NCBI GenBank assembly: GCA_016709875.1
Contig: JADJLZ010000005.1
Coordinates: 62,001 to 126,000 of the forward strand
Length of the DNA stretch: 64,000 nt
DNA from: Planctomycetota bacterium
GTDB taxonomy: Bacteria; Planctomycetota; UBA1135; GCA-002686595
Reading direction: 5' to 3'
Positions 53,370 to 61,198 of this stretch are shown here, in pieces. The notes below the pieces were generated by a model. The model had not been told where the DNA came from. It ran no database searches and was given only the letters and a program-made list of their open reading frames with translations. Position numbers and translations under genes: made by a program. Every line of letters starts with the position of its first letter. The first letter of the stretch is position 1.

Positions 53370-54382
53370 GCCCCCACGAACTCGACGTCGACCAGTTCGC
53401 GCTGACCCGCCGCGACAATCTGACCACGCTCCAGAGCCACATCCTGGCTGGCCAGGCGAAGCACCCGGATGCGACGGGAACGTTTTCCTGGATTCTCTCG
53501 GCGATCTCGCTGTCGGCCAAGGTGATCTCGGCCAAGATCCGCCGCGCGCGCATCGACGACGTGCTCGGCGGCATCGGCAACACGAACGTCCAGGGCGAGA
53601 AGCAGCAGAAGCTCGACGTGATCGCCAACGAGACGCTCATGCGCTGTCTGGGCAACCGCGAGGGCGTTGCGATCGTGGCCAGCGAGGAGAACGAGGAGCC
53701 GCTGATCATCCAGCGCCAGAGCACCCGCGACGGTCGCTACGTCGTGCTGTTCGACCCGCTCGACGGCTCGTCGAACCTCGACACCTGCGGCGGTGTAGGA
53801 ACGATCTTCAGCATCCTGCGCCACGACTCGCTGGCTGACACTGTGGAGGAGAGCGTGCTGCAGAAGGGCACGCGTCAGCTCGCCGCGGGCTACGTGCTCT
53901 ACGGCTCCTCGACCGTGCTCGTGCTCACCGCGGGTGCGGGCGTGAGCATGTTCGTGCTCGATCCGCTGATCGGCGCGTTCCTGCGCGTCGCGGACGATCT
54001 CAAGATCCCCAAGAGCGGCAAGACCTACTCGACGAACGAGGGCAACCGCCGCTCCTTCGACCCGGGCTACCAGCGCTACCTCGACTGGGCGCAGGAGAAC
54101 GGCTACTCCTCGCGCTATGCCGGCGCGATGGTGGGGGACGTGCACCGCCTGCTCTTGCAGGGCGGCGTATTCCTCTATCCGCCGACGAAGAAGTCGCCCG
54201 AGGGCAAGCTGCGCCTGATGTACGAGGCCAACCCGATGTCGATGATCGTCGAGCAGGCCGGCGGCAAGGCCTGCGCGGGCAAGCAGCGCATCCTCGAGAT
54301 CCAACCCAAGGCCCTGCACCAGCGCACGAGCGTCGTGCTCGGCTCGCCCGACGAGGTCGCGCACGTGCTCGAGCACCTGTGA
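53366..54382 (+). CDS. fbp: class I fructose-1,6-bisphosphatase
   Basis: The 338-residue enzyme hydrolyses fructose-1,6-bisphosphate to fructose-6-phosphate in gluconeogenesis. Class I features are complete: EKQQKLDVIANETL, the metal site VASEENEEP and VLFDPLDGSSNLD, AAGYVLYGSSTVLVLT, and YIG-like RYAGAMVGDVHRLLLQGG, with EANPMSMIVEQAGGKA near the end. Length is typical. A clear intrinsic terminator follows the stop. Confidence 0.96.
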   Translation: MSPHELDVDQFALTRRDNLTTLQSHILAGQAKHPDATGTFSWILSAISLSAKVISAKIRRARIDDVLGGIGNTNVQGEKQQKLDVIANETLMRCLGNREGVAIVASEENEEPLIIQRQSTRDGRYVVLFDPLDGSSNLDTCGGVGTIFSILRHDSLADTVEESVLQKGTRQLAAGYVLYGSSTVLVLTAGAGVSMFVLDPLIGAFLRVADDLKIPKSGKTYSTNEGNRRSFDPGYQRYLDWAQENGYSSRYAGAMVGDVHRLLLQGGVFLYPPTKKSPEGKLRLMYEANPMSMIVEQAGGKACAGKQRILEIQPKALHQRTSVVLGSPDEVAHVLEHL

Positions 54383-54404
54383 GAGGCGTTTCGGCCTCTT
54401 TTTT
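54382..54404 (+). terminator. intrinsic terminator after fbp
   Basis: A 6-bp stem (AGAGGC / GCCTCT) with loop GTTTCG is followed by a run of six T's, starting at the fbp stop codon. It ends the OPT-fbp transcript before the next sigma gene 36 nt on. Confidence 0.85.
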
Positions 54405-54439
54405 GTGATCCCCGGCCCCGGGGCGGTGACGAATACTGC

Positions 54440-54997
54440 GTGGACCGTGCCCTATCCCGCGCAACACCCCAGGCCGTGAAGGCTGCTCCGGATCGCGCCG
54501 AGCTGTTCCTCGAGGAGATCGAGGCGCACAAGCAGATCCTGCACAAGGTCTCGCGCGCCTACTGCGCGGGGCGCGAGGACCGCGCCGACCTCGTGCAGGA
54601 GATCGTCGTGCAGCTCTGGCGCTCCTTCGCGAGCTTCGAGGGCCGTGCGAAGTTCTCGACCTGGATGTACCGCATCGCACTCAACGTGGCGATCTCGTTC
54701 CAGCGACGCAACCGCGCGAACGGGCGCGATCGGGCGCATGCCGACGGCGAGCTGCTGCAGTACGTCGCGGCGCCGGAGCCCGAGCCGGGGTCGGAGGCGA
54801 TCGACGAGCTCTACCGGCGCATCGCGCGCTTCGAGGACTTCGACCGGGCGCTGATCCTGCTCTACCTCGACGGCAACCCGCACGCGGCGATCGCCGAAGT
54901 GCTCGGGATCAGCCTCACGAACGTCGCTACGCGCATCAGCCGGTTGAAGGAACGCCTGCGCCAGGGATCAGGCGGGGAAGGGAGCGCGAACTCATGA
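54440..54997 (+). CDS. ECF-type RNA polymerase sigma factor
   Basis: The 185-residue protein has region 2 (HKVSRAYCAGREDRADLVQEIVVQLWRSFASFEG, then KFSTWMYRIALNVAISFQRR) and region 4 (RFEDFDRALILLYLDGNPHAAIAEVLGISLTNVATRISRLKERL). The start may be GTG 54440 or GTG 54476; both precede the domain. It overlaps the next gene by 4 nt (ATGA). The pairing with a ~220-residue membrane protein matches sigma modules I know from Bacteroidota and planctomycetes. Confidence 0.88.
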   Translation: MDRALSRATPQAVKAAPDRAELFLEEIEAHKQILHKVSRAYCAGREDRADLVQEIVVQLWRSFASFEGRAKFSTWMYRIALNVAISFQRRNRANGRDRAHADGELLQYVAAPEPEPGSEAIDELYRRIARFEDFDRALILLYLDGNPHAAIAEVLGISLTNVATRISRLKERLRQGSGGEGSANS

Positions 54998-55665
54998 ACC
55001 TCGAAGAGATGCAGGAAGTCTGGGCCGTGCACGAACGGCGCCTCGAGCGCAGCTTGCGGCTCAACCACCAGTTGCTGCGCGAGACACAGCTCGACCAGAC
55101 GCGCTCGGCGCTGCGGCGCCTCGGCGCATGGCTCGGATTCGAGCTTGCCACGGACCTCGTCGTGCTCGCCTGGCTGTGCGCCTTCGCTTTCGAGCAGCGC
55201 GCGCAGTTGCGCATCCTGCTGCCCGCCGCGTGCCTGGTGCTCGCCTGGGGCTGCTTCCTGCGTCTCACGCTGCGCCAACTCGCGGCCCGGCGCGGGATCG
55301 ACTTCAGCGGGCCGACGCTCGCGATCCAGCGTGCGCTCGAGCTCTTGCGCATCGCGCGCATCGCCAACACGCGCTGGAGGATCCTCGCCGCGCCGATCCT
55401 GTGGTTCCCGCTGCTCGTCGTGGGCGGCAGCGCCTTCGGGCACGACGTCTACGCCGAGTGCGGCGCGGGCTGGCTGATCGCGCAGGCGCTCTTCGGCCTC
55501 GCACTCGCTCCGGCGCTCTTCTTCGCCTCCCGCAAGCTCGCGCAGCGCACGCCGAACTCGCCCGTCCTGCAAAGGATCGCGCGCGACGTCGCCGGCCGGA
55601 GCCTGGAGACGGCGCGCGCGCGCGTGGAGTCGATCGCGGCCTTCGAGCGCGAGGAGTCGGCCTAG
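54994..55665 (+). CDS. membrane partner of ECF sigma factor (probable anti-sigma)
   Basis: The 223-residue protein begins MNLEEMQEVWAVHERRLERS, a short amphipathic N-terminus (NLEEMQ..W) common in small membrane proteins encoded after ECF sigma genes. It has four membrane helices (~45-65, 72-90, 130-150, 155-180) and a cytoplasmic helical tail. No anti-sigma motif is recognised, so the role is inferred from gene coupling and topology. It overlaps the msr gene tail to tail. Confidence 0.65.
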   Translation: MNLEEMQEVWAVHERRLERSLRLNHQLLRETQLDQTRSALRRLGAWLGFELATDLVVLAWLCAFAFEQRAQLRILLPAACLVLAWGCFLRLTLRQLAARRGIDFSGPTLAIQRALELLRIARIANTRWRILAAPILWFPLLVVGGSAFGHDVYAECGAGWLIAQALFGLALAPALFFASRKLAQRTPNSPVLQRIARDVAGRSLETARARVESIAAFEREESA

Positions 55666-56720
55666 CGCTTCACCTTGCAGGAGCCGCCGTGCTTCTTGTG
55701 GTAGTCCTGGTGGTACTCCTCGGCGGGCCAGAAGGGCACCAGGTTCTCGATCTGCGTCGCGATGCGGCGGCTCTTGTACTCGTCGGTCTGCGAGAGCTTC
55801 GCGATGTACTCCAGGGCGAGCTTCTTCTGCTCGGGCGTGCTGGCGAAGATCGCCGAGCGGTACTGCGTGCCTTCGTCGGGGCCCTGACGGTTGACGGTGG
55901 TCGCGTCGTGGTTGTCGAAGAAGACCTTCAACAGCTCCTCGTACTTCACGAGGCTCGGGGCAAAGGTCACTTCGACCGTCTCCGCGTGGCCGGAGAGATC
56001 GCTGCAGACCTGCTTGTAGGTCGGGTGCTCGGTCTTGCCGCCCATGTAGCCGGAGACCGCGTCGACGACTCCGGGGATCTGTTCGAAGACGTCCTCGACG
56101 CCCCAGAAGCAGCCGCCGGCGAAGTAGGCCTTCTCGAGCTTCGCGGGCTTGGATTCCTCGGGCAACGGCGCGCCGTCGGGGATGAACTTGAGCGCGGCGC
56201 CGTTCATGCAGTAGCGCATGCCGGTGGGCATCGGGCCGTCGTCGAAGACGTGGCCGAGGTGTGCGCCGGAGCGCGCGTCGAGCACTTCGGCGCGCACCAT
56301 GCCGGCGCTCGTGTCGCGTTTTTCGATCACGTGCGCGGCGTCGAACGGGCGCGTGAAGCTCGGCCAACCCGTGCCCGAGTCGAACTTGTCCTCGGAGCGG
56401 AAGAGCGGCAGGCCGCTCACGATCGAGACGTAGAGGCCCTTCTCCTTGTTGTGCACGAAGGGGCTCGAGTTGCGCGGCTCGGTGCCGGCGTGCTGCGTGA
56501 CCTCGACCGACTCGGGCGGGAGCGTCTTCACGACCTCCGCGATGCGTTCTTTCGAGAGCGGGCGCAGGTCGTAGCCCGACTTCGAGAGCTGGGTGGCGGT
56601 TTTCGAGCTGGAATCCATGGCCGGGCCCTCGGTGCCCTGTGCCTGGCCGCTGCTGCAGGCCAGCACGGCGGCGAGAAAAAGTGTCAGGAAGGACGCGGCG
56701 ACGATCTGGGTGGTGTGCAT
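55662..56720 (-). CDS. bifunctional peptide methionine sulfoxide reductase MsrB-MsrA, lipoprotein
   Basis: The 352-residue protein repairs both R- and S-methionine sulfoxide, probably in the periplasm. The signal has a lipobox (LFLAAVLAC). The MsrB domain is N-terminal (~45-180: VTQHAGTEPRNSSPF, KFDSGTGWPSFTRP, catalytic Cys in RYCMNGAALKF). MsrA follows (~190-345: YFAGGCFWGVEDVFEQIPGV, GTQYRSAIF). The MsrB resolving Cys position usual in SGCGWPSF is Thr here, and the zinc CxxC pairs are absent, so recycling of MsrB must use another thiol, perhaps the C-terminal GSCKVKR Cys. Confidence 0.93.
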   Translation of the reverse strand: MHTTQIVAASFLTLFLAAVLACSSGQAQGTEGPAMDSSSKTATQLSKSGYDLRPLSKERIAEVVKTLPPESVEVTQHAGTEPRNSSPFVHNKEKGLYVSIVSGLPLFRSEDKFDSGTGWPSFTRPFDAAHVIEKRDTSAGMVRAEVLDARSGAHLGHVFDDGPMPTGMRYCMNGAALKFIPDGAPLPEESKPAKLEKAYFAGGCFWGVEDVFEQIPGVVDAVSGYMGGKTEHPTYKQVCSDLSGHAETVEVTFAPSLVKYEELLKVFFDNHDATTVNRQGPDEGTQYRSAIFASTPEQKKLALEYIAKLSQTDEYKSRRIATQIENLVPFWPAEEYHQDYHKKHGGSCKVKR

Positions 56721-56775
56721 CGGGCCCGAGTATACGCCTGTGCTCTCGGGCTGTGACGCGCTTCCGACGGCCGCT

Positions 56776-57345
56776 CTAGTGAGCCCCGGATCCGTTCTTC
56801 TGGCGGCGATTGAGCTCCGCTTCCTGCTTCTGGATCTCCGCCAGCGGCGGCACGCCCATCACCTGACGCTCTTCGTCGCTGGTGCCCGGGTCGACGGGGT
56901 AGAGCTGCCAGGCCCGCAGCACGGGCTCCCACACGAACTGTGTCCCGTACTTCTGCAACATCCCGCGCTTCACCATCAGCTTGTCGAGCGCCTCGGCGGC
57001 GACGCGGAAGCCGCGCGGCTCTCCGTGCTCGGCAGCCGCGAGCGCCTGTTCGTGCGCGAGTTCGAGATCCTCTTCGCGCGTGCACTGCACGAGCACGAGC
57101 GCCGCGTTGTAGTGGTCGGCCGCGCTGCACTCCTGCTGGTCGGTGAGCAGTTTGCGCACTTTTTCCGCGCGCGCGACCGAGCGCGCCTCGATGGACTTCG
57201 CGTCCTCGCTGTCTCGCGGGGCGCGCATCACGTCGTCGTGCTGGTCCTGCGCGAGCCCGCGCAGCGAGCGCGAGGGAGAGGAGCAGCCGGGGAATGCCGC
57301 GAGCGCGACGCCGAGGAGCAGGGTTGCCGTGGTGCGCTTCATCAT
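56776..57345 (-). CDS. lipoprotein resembling DUF6624
   Basis: The 189-residue protein starts MMKRTTATLLLGVALAAFPGC (lipobox AFPGC; ATG at 57345 or 57342). The body is helical: KVRKLLTDQQECSAADHYNAALVLVQC, LAHEQALAAAEHGEPRGFRVAAEALDKLM, then GMLQKYGTQFV. The QKYGTQ end motif and helical pattern recall DUF6624, whose function is unknown. It lies 16 nt after the Smr gene on the same strand, so the two are probably cotranscribed. Confidence 0.5.
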   Translation of the reverse strand: MMKRTTATLLLGVALAAFPGCSSPSRSLRGLAQDQHDDVMRAPRDSEDAKSIEARSVARAEKVRKLLTDQQECSAADHYNAALVLVQCTREEDLELAHEQALAAAEHGEPRGFRVAAEALDKLMVKRGMLQKYGTQFVWEPVLRAWQLYPVDPGTSDEERQVMGVPPLAEIQKQEAELNRRQKNGSGAH

Positions 57346-57361
57346 GAGTGGACCGCGCAGC

Positions 57362-57691
57362 CTAGCCGCCCGCACCCGATCCAGCGAGCCGGACGAGCAG
57401 CGCGCCGCCGCGACTGGTGCGCTCGAAGCCGACGACCCCCAGGCGGGCGCCATCGGGGCCGAGCAGCCATTTTTCGACCATCCCGCGCAGGATCGGCTTG
57501 TGGAGCGCGTTCCCGAAGCCCTGGCCGGTGATCACCAGCACCTCCCCGATGCGCCGCAGGCGTGCGCCGTGCAATTCGCGCGCAAGGTGCCTCAGGGCGT
57601 CCTCAGGGCGCCTTCCGTGCAGGTCCACCTCCGGGGGCGGCTCCTCGGGGTCCTCCTCGTCGGGGTTCCTGGAATGCCTCACGCGGTACAT
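57362..57691 (-). CDS. Smr-domain protein
   Basis: The 109-residue protein is little more than a Smr domain: an acidic N-terminus (NPDEEDPEEPPPEV), then the hallmark DLHGRRPEDALRHL and the loop VITGQGFGN, followed by GVVGFERTSRGGALLVRL. Smr domains from MutS2 and related proteins nick nucleic acids, and some act on RNA. The second motif reads TGQG rather than HGxG, as in some stand-alone members. The start is the ATG at 57691. Confidence 0.85.
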   Translation of the reverse strand: MYRVRHSRNPDEEDPEEPPPEVDLHGRRPEDALRHLARELHGARLRRIGEVLVITGQGFGNALHKPILRGMVEKWLLGPDGARLGVVGFERTSRGGALLVRLAGSGAGG

Positions 57692-57818
57692 GTTACGTTG
57701 TTCCAACGGCGTCCTGGGTACGCGTCGCGTAGCCTTGGAGGTCGCGCAGAGGGCCGATAGGTCCTCGCGAATCCCTCCGAATCCAACCCCGCGGCCGGCG
57801 GCCGCAAACGAAGCTCCC

Positions 57819-58034
57819 ATGAAGAACCTCATCCTCGGTGCCGCGCTGATCGCTTTCTCGTTCGGCTGCAAGTCCAACTCGAACTCGGCCGTCAGCGACC
57901 CGGCCGACGCCAACATGCCCAAGGCCGAATGCACCAAGGGCGCCTGCGAAGGCATGAAGGGCCAGTGCGAAGGCATGAAGCAGTGCGAGGGCCAGAAGTC
58001 CTCCTGCTGCGACCAGAAGAAGCCCCAGGGCTGA
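57819..58034 (+). CDS. small Cys/Met-rich lipoprotein
   Basis: The 71-residue product has a lipoprotein signal (NLILGAALIAFSFGCKSN; lipobox FSFGC) and a mature ~55 residues with repeats CEGMK, ECTKGACEGMKGQCEGMK and QCEGQKSSCCDQKK: six to seven cysteines and several methionines. I know no family. The composition suggests a metal-binding (copper- or zinc-like) or redox role at the membrane surface. It is a single gene with its own terminator, divergent from the Smr gene by 127 bp. Confidence 0.7.
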   Translation: MKNLILGAALIAFSFGCKSNSNSAVSDPADANMPKAECTKGACEGMKGQCEGMKQCEGQKSSCCDQKKPQG

Positions 58035-58053
58035 GCTGCGACGCCTCGAAACC

Positions 58054-58097
58054 GAGGAAGCCTGCTGCGCTCGGCGCGGCGGGCTTCCTCCGTTTTT
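58054..58097 (+). terminator. intrinsic terminator after the small lipoprotein
   Basis: GAGGAAGCC (58054-58062) pairs with GGCTTCCTC (58082-58090), followed by CGTTTTT. The stem is GC-rich with a 19-nt loop able to pair further. It separates the small lipoprotein from the convergent FKBP gene. Confidence 0.75.
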
Positions 58098-58107
58098 CGG
58101 GCGCGCG

Positions 58108-58548
58108 TCAGGGCTTCTGCGGGCGCACTTCGACCATGTGCACCTCGCATTCGAGCACCGAGTTGGGCGGCACCAGGTCGGCCACGCCCTTCGATCCGTA
58201 GGCGAGTTGAGGCGGGATGGTCATGCGCCGACGTCCGCCCGGACGCATGCCGATGAGGCCCTGGTTCAGGCCCTCGACGGGCAGCGTGCCGAGCGCTGAC
58301 TCGAGCGGCACACCGCGGTCGAGCGTCGAGTCGACGCGCGTCCCGTCCTCGAGCCAGATCGTGTAGTCGAACACGACCACGTCGCCACCCTGCGCGGCGG
58401 GTCCTTCGCCCAGGAACAGATCGTTCCACTGCACTCCGCCGGCCGTGATGCTCTGCGGGCGCTCGACTTCGTACAGGTGGCGCTCGAGCGAGATGTGCTT
58501 GCAACTCGCGCATCCGACGACCAGGGCGAGCAGCGCGAGGATCCTCAT
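58108..58548 (-). CDS. FKBP-type peptidyl-prolyl isomerase lipoprotein (downstream copy)
   Basis: The 146-residue protein has a lipoprotein signal (RILALLALVVGCASC) and an FKBP domain: VVVFDYTIWLEDGTRVDST, VEGLNQGLIGMRPGGRRRMTIPPQLAYGSKG, PPNSVLECEVHMVEV. The active-site Tyr, Asp and the GMRPGG flap of FKBP folds are present. It would catalyse prolyl isomerisation during folding of exported proteins. It overlaps the preceding FKBP gene by 4 nt. Confidence 0.92.
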   Translation of the reverse strand: MRILALLALVVGCASCKHISLERHLYEVERPQSITAGGVQWNDLFLGEGPAAQGGDVVVFDYTIWLEDGTRVDSTLDRGVPLESALGTLPVEGLNQGLIGMRPGGRRRMTIPPQLAYGSKGVADLVPPNSVLECEVHMVEVRPQKP

Positions 58549-59072
58549 CCGTCGACTCCCGTGAGTTCGAACTGGAACACGAGCGCCTTGTCCGCTGCCG
58601 CGGGTGGTCCGTCCTTGCCGTAGCCGAGCGCGGCGGGAACCTCGAGCTTTGCGCGGCAGCCCGCGCGCAGCCCCGTGAGCGCGCGCTCGAGCGCGGGCAA
58701 GAGGCGCGGCGATTGGCTGCCGCCGATCACGGTGGCAAAGGGCGCATCCCAGCCATCGGTGCTCGCGATCACCGCCTCCTCGTCCTTGGCGCGCAACTCG
58801 TAGTTGAGCTGCACGCGCGATCCGGCGTGGGCCGGCGTACCGCTCCCCGCCTGTTCGACCGTGAGCAGCAGCCCGTCGCCCAGATCGAGCGGCGTCCCCG
58901 GCTGTTCCTCCGCGGCCGAGAGCGCGGGCGGGGCATCGGGCGGGAGCTCGAGCGCGTGCGCTTCCCAGGCGCGGGCGCTGCTCGCGCTGGCGGGCTTGCG
59001 GCCCTCGTTCTCGCCGCCGCAGCCGGCGAGCGCGAAGAGGAGCAGGCCGACGCAGCTCGGGAGAGGCTTCAT
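58545..59072 (-). CDS. FKBP-type peptidyl-prolyl isomerase lipoprotein (upstream copy)
   Basis: The 175-residue protein has a lipobox (LLLFALAGCGG) and, after a linker, a diverged FKBP domain: SRVQLNYELRAKDEEAVIAST, LLPALERALTGLRAGCRAKLEVPAALGYGKDG, ALVFQFELTGVDG. The two copies share the fold but little sequence, so duplication is old or they were recruited separately. The ATG at 59072 is preferred over the GTG just before it. It forms a two-gene operon with the copy at 58108. Confidence 0.88.
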   Translation of the reverse strand: MKPLPSCVGLLLFALAGCGGENEGRKPASASSARAWEAHALELPPDAPPALSAAEEQPGTPLDLGDGLLLTVEQAGSGTPAHAGSRVQLNYELRAKDEEAVIASTDGWDAPFATVIGGSQSPRLLPALERALTGLRAGCRAKLEVPAALGYGKDGPPAAADKALVFQFELTGVDG

Positions 59073-59152
59073 CACCGGAAAGCCTAGCCTGCGCCGCCTC
59101 CCCGGGGAATCCCGCGCTGACCCCCGCTCGAGAGGCCGGTATCATCGGCCGG

Positions 59153-59677
59153 ATGTCCACGCACTTCGCCGCACGACTCGTCACCGTGTCTCTGTTCCTC
59201 CTCGCGCCTTTTCTCGGCGGGTGCGGTGGGGGCGGGGCCGACGCCCTGCGTTCGGGGCCCGAGACCGACGACTACATCGAGGAGCCGCTGCGGGAGGAGG
59301 TCAAGCCCTACGAGAACGCCCTGCGCGTCTCGAACCAGGTGCTCGACCTGCTCAAGACCGGCGACTCGAAGACCGTTTACGAGAAGTACCTCGACCCGCG
59401 CCTGCAGGCGAAGGCGCCCGCCGAGCAGTTCGCCAAGCCGGTCGAGGCGACGCTCAAGGCCTACGGGCCGATGAAGGAGTACAAGCCGCTGCAGTGGGGC
59501 TTCGTGCACGGCACGACACCCGAGGGCATGAAGACGATCTACGTGACGAAGATCGTGCAGCACGAGCGCGGCATGCTGCGCTACCACTTCCTCTTCGAGG
59601 ACGATGGCAAGTACGCGCAGCTGATCGGCATCGAGGTCAAAGCGCGCAAGGGCGTCGGGCCTCCCGGACCGCCCTGA
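59153..59677 (+). CDS. small lipoprotein of unknown function (DUF3887/DUF4019-like size)
   Basis: The 174-residue protein has a lipobox signal (VSLFLLAPFLGGCGGG). The mature part (VSNQVLDLLKTGDSKTVYEKYLDPRLQAKAPAEQFAK, then RGMLRYHFLFEDDGKYAQLIGIEV) has the helix-then-beta-sheet plan of NTF2-like small lipoproteins. I do not assign a function. It abuts the MoaD gene tail to tail. Confidence 0.6.
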   Translation: MSTHFAARLVTVSLFLLAPFLGGCGGGGADALRSGPETDDYIEEPLREEVKPYENALRVSNQVLDLLKTGDSKTVYEKYLDPRLQAKAPAEQFAKPVEATLKAYGPMKEYKPLQWGFVHGTTPEGMKTIYVTKIVQHERGMLRYHFLFEDDGKYAQLIGIEVKARKGVGPPGPP

Positions 59678-59935
59678 CTAGCCGCCGCTCAGCGCCTGGA
59701 TGAACTGCACCTCGTCGGAGGAGCGCAGCTGTATCGAGAGCTCGCGCACCTGTTCGCCATTCACGAACATGCGCATGTGCGGCCGCAGTGCGCCCTGCTC
59801 GTCGATCATGCGGAAGCGCAGCCCGGGATAGCGCTGGTCGAGGTCGCCGAGCAGTTCGCCGAGCGTGCGGCCTTCGGCGTCGACCTCGCGCTTGTGCGTG
59901 TAGGAGACGAGCGGGCTGGGGATGCGCACCTTCAT
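59678..59935 (-). CDS. MoaD/ThiS-family sulfur-carrier-like protein
   Basis: The 85-residue protein has the beta-grasp pattern and the C-terminal di-glycine (QFIQALSGG) at which partner enzymes adenylate or thiocarboxylate MoaD/ThiS. RTLGELLGDLDQRYPGLRFRM and PHMRMFVNGEQVREL are typical. No ThiF/MoeB-like activating enzyme is nearby. It lies 8 nt after the beta-propeller gene, a pairing I recall from other genomes, so a ubiquitin-like or sulfur-carrier role linked to that protein is possible. Confidence 0.85.
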   Translation of the reverse strand: MKVRIPSPLVSYTHKREVDAEGRTLGELLGDLDQRYPGLRFRMIDEQGALRPHMRMFVNGEQVRELSIQLRSSDEVQFIQALSGG

Positions 59936-59943
59936 CGCGTCGC

Positions 59944-61128
59944 TCAGCGACTGCTGTGCGCGGGCTCGACGGCGTAGATCTCGGGCAGGTGACGCGCGAT
60001 GCACTCCCAGCGCCCGCCTTCCTTGCGGCTGGCCCAGACCTCGCCGCTGGTCGTGCCGAAGTACAGGCCGACCGGATCGTGCGCGTCGGAGCACATCGCC
60101 TGGCGCTTGATCGTCCACCACGCGTTGCGCGCGGGCAGGCCCTTGGTCTGGCGCTTCCAGCTCTTGCCGCCGTTGCGCGAGATGAAGATCGAGGGCTTGC
60201 CGCCCGGGCTCGTGCGCGGCCAGACGCCGCTGCCGTCCATCGGGAGCACCCAGAGCGTGTCCTGGTCGCGCGGGTGCACGGTCATCGGGAAGCCGACGTC
60301 GCCGACCGACTTGGGCATCGACTTGCCGATGCGCTTCCATGTCTCACCCGGCCGGTCGAGGCGGTAGATCCCGCAGTGATTCTGCTGGTAGAGCCGATCG
60401 GGGTTCCCGCCCGCGAAGCGCATGCAGTGCGGATCGTGGAACCACAGGTTCTTCGGATCGAAGCTCTCGACCACCTCGAGGCCCGCGACCAGCGGCTTCC
60501 AATTCGCGCCCGCGTCGAGCGACTCGAACACGCCGCCGCTGGACATCGCGACGTAGAGGTGCTTCGCATCGCGCGGATCGACGAGCACCGAGTGCAGCTT
60601 GGGTCCGTCGGGCGTGCCGTTCTCGACCGCACCCATCCACTGGCTGTACTCGGGGTGCTCGTTGAGCCCCTTGACCGAGCTCCACGTCGCGCCGCCGTCC
60701 TCGCTGCGGAAGAGGCCCTGCGGCGAGGTGCCCGCGTACCACGTGCCCTTCTCGCTCGCGTGACCCGGCGTGAGCCAGAAGGTGTGGTCGACGACCTGGC
60801 CCTTCTTGCCCTCGGGCGCCTTGGGGAAGGCGGGCGGCTGCTTGGCTTCCTTCCAGGTCTTGCCCGAGTCGTGCGAGCGGAAGATGGTCGGCCCGAGGTG
60901 GCCCGTGCGCGCCGCCATCAGGATCGTCTTCGGCTCGCGCGGATCCTGCACGGCGTGGTGCACGATGTGGCCGAGGAAGATCGGATCGCTCAGGTTCCAG
61001 GTGCGGCGATTGCGATCGGACTTGAGCAGGAAGGCGCCCTTGCGCGTCGCGACGAGCAGCGCGACGGGACCGGTGGCGGGCTTGGCGGCGGGGTTCGACG
61101 ACTTCGAGCGGGAGGAGGTGCGTTTCAT
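59944..61128 (-). CDS. BNR/sialidase-like beta-propeller protein
   Basis: The 394-residue protein is built from BNR/Asp-box repeats (SHDSGKTWKEA, SEDGGATWSSV, SLDAGANWKPL, SRNGGKSWKRQ), giving a six- or seven-bladed propeller. There is no signal peptide, only a basic N-terminus (MKRTSSRSKSSNPAAK), so it is probably cytoplasmic. Sialidase catalytic residues are not apparent. The conserved core includes NLWFHDPHCMRF and YQQNHCGIYRLDRPGETW. Its partner gene encodes the MoaD/ThiS-like protein. Function unknown. Confidence 0.8.
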   Translation of the reverse strand: MKRTSSRSKSSNPAAKPATGPVALLVATRKGAFLLKSDRNRRTWNLSDPIFLGHIVHHAVQDPREPKTILMAARTGHLGPTIFRSHDSGKTWKEAKQPPAFPKAPEGKKGQVVDHTFWLTPGHASEKGTWYAGTSPQGLFRSEDGGATWSSVKGLNEHPEYSQWMGAVENGTPDGPKLHSVLVDPRDAKHLYVAMSSGGVFESLDAGANWKPLVAGLEVVESFDPKNLWFHDPHCMRFAGGNPDRLYQQNHCGIYRLDRPGETWKRIGKSMPKSVGDVGFPMTVHPRDQDTLWVLPMDGSGVWPRTSPGGKPSIFISRNGGKSWKRQTKGLPARNAWWTIKRQAMCSDAHDPVGLYFGTTSGEVWASRKEGGRWECIARHLPEIYAVEPAHSSR

Positions 61129-61198
61129 GGCTTGGATGCGTGAAGTTATCCAGCCGCGAGGGGTGCCGCCAGATGGCGCTGCGACCCTTACAGGAGCT

